DNA of 54,724 bases, taken from the NCBI GenBank assembly GCA_009693235.1, contig SHXR01000026.1, positions 1-54,724 on the forward strand, in the 5' to 3' direction. The notes under the pieces are model-generated. The model had not been told where the DNA came from. It searched no databases and saw only the letters and a program-made list of their open reading frames with translations. Source of the DNA: Betaproteobacteria bacterium (GTDB lineage: Bacteria; Pseudomonadota; Gammaproteobacteria; Burkholderiales; SG8-39). Shown one piece after another: positions 29,156 through 37,831 of the stretch. The position numbers and the translations under genes were made by a program. Numbering within the stretch: position 1 is the stretch's first letter; each line of letters opens with the position of its first letter.

Positions 29156-31048
29156 ATGACCGTTCTCATCAATCTCCTCGCGGTCATATTGACCTTGGCC
29201 GCGCTTGCGTTATCGGCGGATTTGTTTCGTGCGGTCGGCATTTCGCTCTACACCGAACAGTTTCTCGCAATACTCTTGGCGATCGCAACGCCGCTCTTGT
29301 TTTTGCGCGCGCCGGCTAACGGCACGCGCGAGCGGACCGGTCCGGTGCCTTGGTACGACTTGGTGGCGGCGATCGTCGCGGCGGTTGGCGGGGTCTATCT
29401 CACCGTGCGATTTCCTGAGTTGTCCGAACTCGTATCGCGACATCCCGCTGAGGGATTGATCGTCGCTGCGGTCATGCTGGTGCTGTTTCTCGAAGGTCTG
29501 CGCCGTACCGTCGGCTTGGAACTCTTTCTCACCACCATTGCATTCATCGTGCTGGCTCTGGTCGGCGGTTGGCTACCGGGTGAGTTTTCCGCACGCTCCA
29601 TCCCATTGCCCCGCTTGACCTACTACCTGATCTGGGATTCGACCGCGACCCTTGGCGTGACGATGAAGATCGTCGCCACCATCGTCGTGGTCTATGTGTT
29701 ATTCGGCCACGTGTTGTTCAAGGCCGGTGGCGCGAAGTTCTTCACCGATATTGCCATGGCGTTGATGGGTCGCTATCGCGGTGGGCCGGCCAAGGTGGCG
29801 ATTCTTGGCTCCTCGCTGTTCGGCTCGATTTCCGGAAACATCGTCTCGAATGTCATGACGGTGGGTGCAGTGACGATTCCTCTGATGAAGCGCGTCGGGT
29901 TCCGTCCGCATCTGGCCGCGGCGATCGAAGCTTGCGCGTCGACGGCCGGGCAGATCATGCCACCGGTGATGGGCGTGGCCGCGTTCATCATGGCTGAGTA
30001 CCTGCAGGTGCCCTTCTATGAAGTCGCGCTGGCGGCGCTCATTCCAGCCGTGCTGTTTTACGTCGCGCTGTTCATCCAGGTCGATCTCGAAGCCGCGCGC
30101 AGCAATATCCAGCCAATGGATGAGAATGAAATTCCCAAACTCGGCAAGGTATTGAAAGAGGGCTGGTACTTCATGCTGCCCTTCGCGGTTCTGGTCTGGG
30201 CGCTCTTCTTCGGCAATTACGAGCCGGAGATCGCGGGGCTCATCGCAATTGCAGTGATGCTGGGGCTTGGCGTTGTGTTTCCCTATGAGGGCAAGCGACT
30301 CGGTTGGCGCGATCTTTACATCATGGTGCGTGATACCGGCACCTCGGTGCTTGATCTCTTCATGCTCGGTGTCGCAGCGGGCGTCATGATCGGTGCATTG
30401 GGCTACTCGGGAGTCGGCTTCACCTTGACGTTGGTCATGGTGCTAGTCGCAGGTGGCAGCCTGATTGCGCTGCTTATCCTGTCGGCGATCGTCAACATCA
30501 TCCTCGGACTGGGCTTGCCGACGGTGGGCGTCTATATCGTGTTGGCGACCTTGGTGGCGCCCTCGCTCATCAAGATGGGCATCGATCCGATGGCAGCCCA
30601 CATGTTCATCATGTACTACGGCTGTTTGTCGATGATTTCACCGCCGGTTGCGATTGCCGCTTTCGTTGCAGCCAACATGGCCGGTGCCGATCCGAACCGA
30701 ACCGGCTGGGTCGCGATGGCATTCGGCTGGACGCTCTTTGTCATCCCGTTTCTATTCGTCTTCTCGACGACATTGCTGATGAAGGGCGATCCAGGATCGA
30801 TTGCGCTCGATTTCGCCCTCGCTTGTATCGGTGTCTGGTTTATTTCGGCGGCGATGATGGGCTATGCGGTGCGCACCATGACGCTCGTCGAGCGCCTTTA
30901 CTATGCAGTCATCGGCATCTGCATTTTCATGCCGGCGAGCGCGTTTGGCGTTGGACGTTGGATCAATCTCACCGGCATCGCGGCCGGCGTGCTGTTGTAC
31001 TGGTGGGAGCGGCGGCGGCGCCTGATCGCCCTGCCGCGCGTTACCTGA
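29156..31048 (+). CDS. TRAP transporter fused permease (DctQ-DctM type)
   Basis: This 630-residue, very hydrophobic protein has about 16-18 segments and belongs to the TRAP 4TM/12TM fusion family, which works with TAXI receptors. Landmarks are KAGGAKFFTDIAMALMGRYR, GSISGNIVSNVMTVGAVTIP (about residues 224-243), ACASTAGQIMPPVMGVAAFI and GLGLPTVGVYIVLATLVAPS. The ATG abuts the monooxygenase TAG. The C-terminus overlaps the end of the convergent TAXI receptor gene by 8 bp. Confidence 0.93.
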   Translation: MTVLINLLAVILTLAALALSADLFRAVGISLYTEQFLAILLAIATPLLFLRAPANGTRERTGPVPWYDLVAAIVAAVGGVYLTVRFPELSELVSRHPAEGLIVAAVMLVLFLEGLRRTVGLELFLTTIAFIVLALVGGWLPGEFSARSIPLPRLTYYLIWDSTATLGVTMKIVATIVVVYVLFGHVLFKAGGAKFFTDIAMALMGRYRGGPAKVAILGSSLFGSISGNIVSNVMTVGAVTIPLMKRVGFRPHLAAAIEACASTAGQIMPPVMGVAAFIMAEYLQVPFYEVALAALIPAVLFYVALFIQVDLEAARSNIQPMDENEIPKLGKVLKEGWYFMLPFAVLVWALFFGNYEPEIAGLIAIAVMLGLGVVFPYEGKRLGWRDLYIMVRDTGTSVLDLFMLGVAAGVMIGALGYSGVGFTLTLVMVLVAGGSLIALLILSAIVNIILGLGLPTVGVYIVLATLVAPSLIKMGIDPMAAHMFIMYYGCLSMISPPVAIAAFVAANMAGADPNRTGWVAMAFGWTLFVIPFLFVFSTTLLMKGDPGSIALDFALACIGVWFISAAMMGYAVRTMTLVERLYYAVIGICIFMPASAFGVGRWINLTGIAAGVLLYWWERRRRLIALPRVT

Positions 31049-31988
31049 GAATGCCCATTTCCTGATAGAACTTCGCAGCGCCCGGATGCAATGCGACGCC
31101 GTCAAGCGGTTTGGCCATCAGCTTCGGATCAAACGGCCCAAACGGCGCAAACGTCGCGACGAGATCCGCCTTGTTTTCATAGAGGGCCTTGACGGTGCGG
31201 TACACGACCTCGTCGGACACCTTGGCATTGGCGGCCATCGCCATATCAAATCCAATGAGATGCGTGGGCTTGGTGATGCCATCGAGCCCCGGCGCCGGCG
31301 ACACTTGAATGATGTAGGCGCCCGGCAGCAATGCCTGCGCTCGCTTTACTCCTTCAGCGTCCGTCTGTACGTCGAGAACGCGCACCCCGCCCACACTAGC
31401 CGAGGCATCCTTCACGGCCGCTGAGCCGAGAGCAAAAAAGAGGGCGTCGACGCGGCCCGATTTGAAGTCTTCGGCCTGTCGCACGACATTGGGGGTCGGT
31501 ACGCCTTTGATGTCCTTGTACGAGATGCCGGCCGTTGACAGATGCGCTTCGATGATCCGTGCGATGGTCTTTTGCGCGTTGAAGTCGCTCGATAGCCGCT
31601 TACCCTTGAGTTCGGCGATCGACTGAATGGGCGAGTCAGCGCGGACATGCATGCCTACCCGAAACGGATTGAACGTGGCGACATGCCGCATCGTCTGTTT
31701 GGTGCCCTTGCCTGCGTAGTCACCGGTGCCGGTCACATAGAACGTGATGTCGAATGAGTTGGTGAGATTGAAATCGGCCGCGCCGGTTTCCACTTCTTCG
31801 AATCCGGTACCGGCCTGCGCTTGTACGACGGTGCGCAGCTTCGCCTTGTCGACCATCACCTTGGCAATGGCCTGGGCGGCGGAATTGGAATACGAGCCGG
31901 CCGGTGTCGTGACGATCCCGACGGTCTGGGCATTGACGAGGGGACTGGCGAGGAGCGCAAGGAGGGGGACAAGGGAGAGCAAACGCAT
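31041..31988 (-). CDS. TAXI family TRAP solute-binding receptor
   Basis: This 315-residue periplasmic receptor has signal peptide MRLLSLVPLLALLASPLVNA and then VGIVTTPAGSYSNSAAQAIA, typical of the TAXI subfamily. Further marks are AQAGTGFEEVETGAADFNLT, IAELKGKRLSSDF, and GRVDALFFALGSAAVKD. It is the natural partner of the fused permease, but it is encoded on the opposite strand, tail-to-tail, with an 8-bp overlap of the coding ends. In most TRAP loci the two are codirectional. The 5' flank (31989-32325) must hold its promoter. Confidence 0.92.
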   Translation of the reverse strand: MRLLSLVPLLALLASPLVNAQTVGIVTTPAGSYSNSAAQAIAKVMVDKAKLRTVVQAQAGTGFEEVETGAADFNLTNSFDITFYVTGTGDYAGKGTKQTMRHVATFNPFRVGMHVRADSPIQSIAELKGKRLSSDFNAQKTIARIIEAHLSTAGISYKDIKGVPTPNVVRQAEDFKSGRVDALFFALGSAAVKDASASVGGVRVLDVQTDAEGVKRAQALLPGAYIIQVSPAPGLDGITKPTHLIGFDMAMAANAKVSDEVVYRTVKALYENKADLVATFAPFGPFDPKLMAKPLDGVALHPGAAKFYQEMGILR

Positions 31989-32325
31989 GAGAGGATTCCT
32001 TCCGATCAATGGAATTGAGTCACGTTGAATAGTTGGCCGATTTTCGCATTGATTCGGAAGGGGTGTGCATGCGCGGGCTTTGGTCGCACCCCAATGTTGT
32101 GGGGTGCGAGGTTGGTATTGCTCGCCTCGCACGCGAGTTTTGCGCAGTAACGGTACTTGATATGGGCCATGGAATCGCCTGCGCGTTGGGTTTTGTTAGC
32201 CCGACGCAAGAGGTTTGCGCGAGAACGCGCGATTGAAGTCCTCGCGCAGCCGGTGAGCGAACTCACTTTGCACAGCGTCAAGGTACCGGCACCAGAGAGG
32301 TCTTAATCGAGGCCCTCTTCAAGGG
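31989..32325. other. 337-bp interval with one strong hairpin
   Basis: No gene is supportable here. CGCACCCC (32085-32092) pairs perfectly with GGGGTGCG (32101-32108) around the loop AATGTTGT. No T-run follows on either strand, so it is not a classical terminator. The position, about 100 bp upstream of the TAXI gene and downstream of the LigB gene, would fit a transcript end or an operator. A further short palindrome CTCG-CACG-CGAG follows at about 32127. Confidence 0.6.
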
Positions 32326-33324
32326 CTATCGCCACTCCATGAACGCCAAGCCGATGCCGGAACCAATCGGCGTGCGGCGGACCGGCACATATTCGTCCCA
32401 CTGCCACTTGAGATGCCCGACGGCACCGGCCGTGCAGATCCAGTTGCGAATTTCCGACGACCCATAGATGAGGCCCTTGGCGGGAATGTTGGCCAGCATT
32501 TCGCCATCGTGCGTTCTGAGCGCCTCGATGATCGAGCGATCCATTTCCTCTTCACACACAAAGTGGCTGAGTCCACCTGATGCGATCACCGCGACGCGCA
32601 GGTCCTGTTGACTGCCTTCGATCGCTTGGCGCAATTGGCGGCCGATCTCGAGGCAACGGCGCGGTGTGGGGGTATTGGGCGGATAGTAGGTGTTGAGCAG
32701 CACCGGTACTACCGGGTAGGTCTTGCCCCGGAACAAACGCTCGATGACAAAGCCGATGGCATGTCCAAAACCATGACGATTGGGGTCGGGCACATTGCTC
32801 GACGCCGCAATATCGATGCCGCCTTCGATCAGACGTTCTACCAGGTCGACGGCAAATTTCGGCGAACCGGGGAATCGATGCGGCAGATCGCGTGAATAGC
32901 CTTTCCAGAAATCCGGGCCGGCCCAAGGCAATCGTCCGGGTGTTGAGGTATAGGGCCGCATCACGAATTCTTCGCCATAGAACAGCGATACGGCGGGGAT
33001 ATCGTCCGGTTCGTAGAGCTCGCCCTGGTCATCGCCCACGATTACGATGACATCCGGATCGACTGCCGCAATCGAATCGGCGATACGATCAAGCGCGCTT
33101 TGTGCGGTAGCGAACCAGCGCAGAAAAGTTTCCGGCGTGGCGACATCACGATAGGGCTCGCCAAGGGTTGCCTGCATTTCGGCGTAATTCGTGCGCCGGC
33201 CGTCGCGCAGGTGCAGGGGCACCCGACCGGATACATCATCGGCGGCGCGGACCGATCACTGATCCCCGCGCAGCACCAGGAGCGGACTATGCGAGGTGCC
33301 AATTCCCAATACGATGTTCGCCAT
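32326..33324 (-). pseudogene. LigB-type extradiol dioxygenase gene with in-frame TGA at codon 23
   Basis: Read from the ATG at 33324, the protein starts MANIVLGIGTSHSPLLVLRG, the proper N-terminus of the LigB family with the first metal-binding His. At 33258-33256 a TGA interrupts it (GDQ, stop, SVRAADDVSG). The same frame then continues for 309 codons with family features: VIVIVGDDQGELY, NTYYPPNTPTPRRCLEIGRQ and IASGGLSHFVCEEEM. Everything else looks intact, so one base change (TGG to TGA) would explain it. Downstream starts (GTG 33222) would lack the first His. It follows the 550-aa gene after 12 bp. It could be a recent nonsense mutation or a sequencing error. Confidence 0.85.
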
Positions 33325-33336
33325 CAAACGTTCATC

Positions 33337-34989
33337 CTAGTAACGGCCAAATAGCGCCCTGGCAAGACGTGGATGTTGATCGAAGCGCCGCAGATACTCA
33401 AGCTCGCTGCGTGCGCCTTTGGCCCGCGCGATCTCGATCAGCTGGCGCTTTTCGCCAAGGCTCCATCGTTCGAGGCCATTAATGCTAAGGAGCAATGGGC
33501 TCCATGAGGCCCAAGCCCATCGTTCACCCGCGCTAAAGCCGCTGAAAGAGCGCAGGCCGACGCGCTCTGCCGCAGCGTCCGTAAGTGGGCGTTCCAGCGG
33601 TGCCGAGCGCAATTTTGCCATCCGCTTCGCGACCTGGAGTCCGACTTCCGCAACCGGCGGGATGCTGCGCGGCCGGCGCGGATCAATATTGAGGAAGAGG
33701 GGATACTCGGCCAATCGTAGTAACGCAGCGGGTGGCGATCGGTGGCGCGGATTGGCGCGCACCCGCGCCAGCTCTTCGCTCGCAATCCGCTGTGGCTCGA
33801 TGTGATAGGGCCGGAAACCAAGCTTGTAGTAGAACCACCACGCCCCCGAGCTGATGGCTTCTTCATTGTCTTTGCCGAGCTGATAACCATCGAGACTGAA
33901 TGATGTCGCACCGAACACGTGGTGGGTCATCGCGAGCAGGCGTGCGAACGTGTGAGCGGCTTCGCCGCCACGGAACGTCGCGAACGTGTTGAACGAAAGG
34001 GCGGCGGTGCGATCGAGATTGCCAATATCGCCATAGCCGATCGGCACGCCGTTGCGCAGCGTGAGAAAACCAAATGCGGCAGTCAAGGGCAAGCGTCGTT
34101 CAGGCTGCATGCCGATGAACACGAAGGCAAGTCCGTCGGTGTCTTGCGCCACGCGTACATCGCGCGGATCACCATAGGCGAAGACGTCCATGTCCCGCTC
34201 GCGGGTCACCATGGCCGCGCGGGCGAGGGCAATCAGTTCGGCGCCACGTTGCGGCGACACTATGCGCACGGCAATTGGGGCCTTGGCCACCTCGGTCCGC
34301 ACATCGGGTCGCGGGCGCTCTATTGGGATCTTTTGATAAAACACCGGCGCGACACGATGTAACGCATGGGTGCGCGAAGGACTGGTCGGGGTGGGCGACA
34401 ACACATAAAGCGGTTCAATCGTGCCGTGGATCGCCTCGCGGGTGATGGCATGGCCGGAAATCGTATCGAGTTGACGGAGCAAAAACGCTGCGTCGGTCAC
34501 GCGCGATGGTCGGAGCGCATCCAGCGCGGCGAAGCCATCGGTGGCACGTTTCTCCACCCATGCTGCTTCCGCCCCTGAAACCAAGCGCGGCAGTTGGCGA
34601 AGAATGCGTTCACCTGCGATGGTATCGTCGCGGTCCAGGGTCAATGCTGCCGGCCATTGCTCGATGAGCCACTGTGCGGTAATCCAGAAGAATGCGTAGC
34701 GGATCGGCGTACCGGCAATACCGGAATTCTCCAGGGCGCCAGCGTGGGCGCGCAGATCGGATCGGGCGGCAAAGGTCCGCAGGAGACGCTCCACGCGCCG
34801 CAAAAGTGGCTCATCGTCCGGGTAGGCGCGCATGAAACAAAGCACTTCATGCAACCGCTGCACTTCATCGGCGGCCTTTAGTTTTGCGCGGCCCAGCACC
34901 TGCAAGGCCTTGTGTTTCTGTTGAACTGCCGCGCGGTCGCCAAAGTGGAGGCGCAATTGTTCGAGGACCGCGATGAGCTGTGCTGACAT
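33337..34989 (-). CDS. Unrecognised 550-residue protein, GNAT-like middle part
   Basis: I do not recognise this protein. It has no signal peptide or membrane segment. Residues 1-120 are helical and charged (LRLHFGDRAAVQQKHKALQ). Residues about 200-400 resemble an acetyltransferase-type fold: SPQRGAELIALARAAMVTRE, FGFLTLRNGVPIGYGDIGNL and, near residue 395, WWFYYKLGFRPYHIEPQR, a YKLGFRP turn common in GNAT enzymes. The C-terminal 130 residues are Arg- and Leu-rich. The start at 34989 is the first Met. It is the promoter-proximal gene before the broken LigB gene and divergent from the ring-opening amidohydrolase (119 bp). Function unknown. Confidence 0.7.
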   Translation of the reverse strand: MSAQLIAVLEQLRLHFGDRAAVQQKHKALQVLGRAKLKAADEVQRLHEVLCFMRAYPDDEPLLRRVERLLRTFAARSDLRAHAGALENSGIAGTPIRYAFFWITAQWLIEQWPAALTLDRDDTIAGERILRQLPRLVSGAEAAWVEKRATDGFAALDALRPSRVTDAAFLLRQLDTISGHAITREAIHGTIEPLYVLSPTPTSPSRTHALHRVAPVFYQKIPIERPRPDVRTEVAKAPIAVRIVSPQRGAELIALARAAMVTRERDMDVFAYGDPRDVRVAQDTDGLAFVFIGMQPERRLPLTAAFGFLTLRNGVPIGYGDIGNLDRTAALSFNTFATFRGGEAAHTFARLLAMTHHVFGATSFSLDGYQLGKDNEEAISSGAWWFYYKLGFRPYHIEPQRIASEELARVRANPRHRSPPAALLRLAEYPLFLNIDPRRPRSIPPVAEVGLQVAKRMAKLRSAPLERPLTDAAAERVGLRSFSGFSAGERWAWASWSPLLLSINGLERWSLGEKRQLIEIARAKGARSELEYLRRFDQHPRLARALFGRY

Positions 34990-35108
34990 AGGGGAAATGG
35001 CGTCTTGCTGGCGCGTAAGCGAGCGAGATTACCATCAGTTCTGGACAGTGCCGCCCAAATGCGAACAAAATCCGTGCATATCCATATTCAGTCATGGGAG
35101 CTTTGCCG

Positions 35109-36203
35109 ATGGCCATCGAAGTTGCAAAAGTCGAAATCAAGAGCGTGCAGGATGCATCCGGTCTGGCCGATTGCATCAACAAGGGTCAGTTCACCGCTGA
35201 TCAGGTCATCGGTGTGATCGGTAAGACCGAGGGCAATGGCGGGGTCAACGATTACACGCGCATCCTTTCTGATCAGGCGTTTCGTCGTGTGCTGCTCAAG
35301 CTTGGCAAGCGGAGCGAGTTGGAAATCGGCAAGGTGCCGATGGTCTGGTCGGGGGGCTGTGATGGGGTGATCACACCGCATGCGACCATCTTCGCGCGGA
35401 ACGACAAGAAGGGGCCGGCCGACCAGTCGCGCCTGGTGATCGGTACTGCGTTGAGTGCGGAGATTCTCCCGGAGGATATCGGGCGTCCGGCGATGGTGGA
35501 AAAAGTAGCCGCTGCGGTGCGACTGGCGATGCAAGACGCCGGCATCACCGATCCGGCGGATGTGCACTATGTGCAAACGAAAACGCCGCTTCTCACCGTC
35601 GATTCGGTGCGGGCTGCAAAGTCGCGCGGTCATGACGTGGCCTGCGAAGTGCACGATTCCATGGGTGTCTCGAACGGCACGACCGCGCTTGGCATCGGCG
35701 TCGCGTTAGGCGAAATAAAGATGCCCCGTGCCGAGCAGATCTGTCGCGATCTGGATATTTTTTCCTCAGTATCGTCCTGCTCATCGGGGGTTGAACTCGA
35801 TCAAGCGCAGATCGTGTTGCTTGGCAACAAGCCTGGGGCCGGTGGGCGCTATCGCATCGGTCATGGCGTCATGAAAGATGCGCTGGATATGGACGGCATC
35901 TACGACGCGATTCGTAACGCCGGGCTGACATTGCCGGAACGTGCACGGTCGGAAGACCTGAAAGGCAAACTCGTCAATTGCTTTATCAAATGCGAAGCGG
36001 ATCATCGCGCCAAGTTGCGCGGCCGGCGCCAGATCATGCTGGATGACTCTGACGTGCATCATCACCGGCATGCCAAGGCCGCGGTGGGCGCGGTGGCCGC
36101 CACTGCCATCGGTGATCCGGCGGTGTTTGTATCGGTCGATGCCATGCATCAAGGCCCACATGGCGGCGGGCCGGTGATCGCGATCGTGGATCTCGGGGAG
36201 TAG
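35109..36203 (+). CDS. Ring-opening amidohydrolase (cyanuric acid hydrolase/barbiturase family)
   Basis: This 364-residue protein of the AtzD/TrzD/barbiturase family is a three-repeat fold that opens s-triazine or pyrimidine rings with Ser-Lys pairs. Repeat landmarks are [14 protein letters not shown] (Lys39), [16 protein letters not shown] (Ser near residue 82), [15 protein letters not shown] (Lys near residue 161), [40 protein letters not shown] and [15 protein letters not shown]. All three Lys positions are present. The ATG at 35109 has GGAG 9 bases upstream; the ATG at 35094 is less likely. It is followed by fdrA after 20 bp. The substrate (cyanurate, barbiturate or another cyclic imide) cannot be decided. 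Confidence 0.88.
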   Translation: MAIEVAKVEIKSVQDASGLADCINKGQFTADQVIGVIGKTEGNGGVNDYTRILSDQAFRRVLLKLGKRSELEIGKVPMVWSGGCDGVITPHATIFARNDKKGPADQSRLVIGTALSAEILPEDIGRPAMVEKVAAAVRLAMQDAGITDPADVHYVQTKTPLLTVDSVRAAKSRGHDVACEVHDSMGVSNGTTALGIGVALGEIKMPRAEQICRDLDIFSSVSSCSSGVELDQAQIVLLGNKPGAGGRYRIGHGVMKDALDMDGIYDAIRNAGLTLPERARSEDLKGKLVNCFIKCEADHRAKLRGRRQIMLDDSDVHHHRHAKAAVGAVAATAIGDPAVFVSVDAMHQGPHGGGPVIAIVDLGE

Positions 36204-36218
36204 ATCGCCAAGGCGATC
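36203..36218. other. Palindrome between amidohydrolase and fdrA
   Basis: GATCGCC (36203-36209) is an exact inverted repeat of GGCGATC (36212-36218) with a two-base centre. It begins at the last base of the amidohydrolase stop and ends six bases before the fdrA ATG. As DNA it could be an operator; as RNA the two-base loop is tight but could still occlude the fdrA start. Confidence 0.45.
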
Positions 36219-36223
36219 AAGCC

Positions 36224-37831
36224 ATGCCACTTTTTTTTCGTGTCATCCCGAATGTCTATCGGGATTCGGTATCATTGATGCAGCTCTCCAGCCGTCTGGC
36301 CGAGGGCAAGGGGATCGAGCAGGTGGCGGTGGTAATGGCCACACCTGCCAATCTCGATCTGCTGCGTGAGGCGGGCTTTCTGGACGGTGTGCCCGATGCC
36401 AAACCAAGCGATGTGCTGGCGCTGGTCAAAGCGAAGTCCGCAGTGTTGGCCACGCCCGTATTGGATCAGGTAACCGGCGCGCTGGCACCGATGTCGGTCG
36501 GGACCCATTCCGCCTCCATTCAACCGGGCATGATGAAATCGCGTTCGCTTGGGATGGCCCTCGACCGTGGCGCCGATGCCAATCTCGCGTTGATCTCAGT
36601 GCCAGGCGAATATGCCGCGGCCGAGGCGGAGAAAGCGCTTGATCGCGGTTTGAACGTCATGTTGTTCAGCGACAATGTTTCGCTCGAAGATGAAGTGGCG
36701 CTCAAGTCCAAGGCCGCGAGCAAACATCTCCTCATGATGGGGCCTGACTGCGGAACCGCGATCATCGACGGTATGCCGCTTGGTTTCGCCAATGCGGTGC
36801 GGCGCGGGCGCATCGGTTGCATTGGTGCATCCGGTACCGGCTTGCAGCAGGTGACTTCGCTTATCGATGGCATGGGCGAAGGCATTTCGCAGGCGATCGG
36901 TACCGGTGGGCGCGATCTGTCGAAAGAAGTTGGCGGGCGGACGATGCTGGCGGCACTCAAGTTGCTCGCGCGCGACCCAGCGACGGCGGTCATCGTGCTT
37001 ATTGCCAAACCACCGCATCCGGAGGTGGCGACGCGGGTGATCGGCCGGGCGGCCAAGATCAAGAAGCCGGTGATCGTTTGCTTTATTGGTGATGGCGCCG
37101 CCAAGCCAAGCGGCAATCTTCGCTTCGCGCAGACGCTCGATGAGGCGGCACGGGTCGCGGTGGCTGTGGCGCGCGGGAAACGTGCGGCCGCGACGCCCAC
37201 CAAACTATCGCTGCCAAGAGACGCGAAACCAAGAGGAACAAAATCAAGCGGCGCGAAATTTATCGCGACACAACAATACATTCGCGGCCTGTATAGCGGC
37301 GGCACCTTTTGCTATGAGGCGTCGATGTTGCTTGCCGCGCAGTCAGACGATACCTGGTCGAACGCATCGGTGCGGGCGGATCGGTCTCTCGATGATCCTT
37401 GGCAAAGTCGCGGCCATTCCCTCATCGATCTAGGCGATGACGTGTTCACCCGTGGCCGACCGCATCCGATGATCGATCACCGTTTGCGCAATGAACGCAT
37501 GTTGAAAGAGGCGGGTGATGCGAGCGTTGCGGTCATCTTGTTGGATATCGTCTTGGGACATGGCGCCGATATCGATCCGGCGGTCGCGATGTCACCGGCG
37601 ATCGGAGCGGCACGTGCCCGTGCGGCCAAGGGGAAGCGTCGCTTGGTGTTTGTTGGCTTTATTTGCGGGACGCTGGCCGATCCGCAGGATCTGACGCAAC
37701 AGACCAAAGCGTTGACAGACGCCGGCGTTGTGCTCGCGCGCAGCAATGCCGAGGCGGTCCGCCTGGCGGCAGCGATCGTGAAGCCGCTTGCTTCGAAGGC
37801 GCTTCCATCGCAGAAGGGAAAGCGTTCATGA
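36224..37831 (+). CDS. fdrA: FdrA family protein (succinyl-CoA-synthetase-like)
   Basis: This 535-residue protein is related to the succinyl-CoA synthetase alpha/beta fold. The start region RVIPNVYRDSVSLMQLSSRL aligns with the E. coli FdrA N-terminus, followed by VVMATPANLDLLREAGF. Later come LLMMGPDCGTAIIDGMPLGF and IGCIGASGTGLQQVTSLIDG (CoA/nucleotide-like glycine loops, about residues 170-220). In E. coli, FdrA (AllF) with YlbE (AllG) and YlbF (AllH) makes the oxamate carbamoyltransferase of allantoin catabolism. Here the next gene is the YlbE-like DUF1116 protein, overlapping by 4 bp. No AllH or carbamate kinase is in the window. An eight-T run lies at codons 3-5. Confidence 0.88.
   Translation: MPLFFRVIPNVYRDSVSLMQLSSRLAEGKGIEQVAVVMATPANLDLLREAGFLDGVPDAKPSDVLALVKAKSAVLATPVLDQVTGALAPMSVGTHSASIQPGMMKSRSLGMALDRGADANLALISVPGEYAAAEAEKALDRGLNVMLFSDNVSLEDEVALKSKAASKHLLMMGPDCGTAIIDGMPLGFANAVRRGRIGCIGASGTGLQQVTSLIDGMGEGISQAIGTGGRDLSKEVGGRTMLAALKLLARDPATAVIVLIAKPPHPEVATRVIGRAAKIKKPVIVCFIGDGAAKPSGNLRFAQTLDEAARVAVAVARGKRAAATPTKLSLPRDAKPRGTKSSGAKFIATQQYIRGLYSGGTFCYEASMLLAAQSDDTWSNASVRADRSLDDPWQSRGHSLIDLGDDVFTRGRPHPMIDHRLRNERMLKEAGDASVAVILLDIVLGHGADIDPAVAMSPAIGAARARAAKGKRRLVFVGFICGTLADPQDLTQQTKALTDAGVVLARSNAEAVRLAAAIVKPLASKALPSQKGKRS

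Noticed and set aside
33256-33258. TGA in the LigB-type gene as a selenocysteine codon
   Set aside because: Cys or Sec is not expected at this position in the family and no selenocysteine machinery is visible in the window; a nonsense change is simpler.
36235-36280. GTCATCCCGAATG...CGGGATTCGG as an intergenic dispersed repeat
   Set aside because: It looks like one, but it codes for the conserved FdrA N-terminus (RVIPNVYRDSVSLM).
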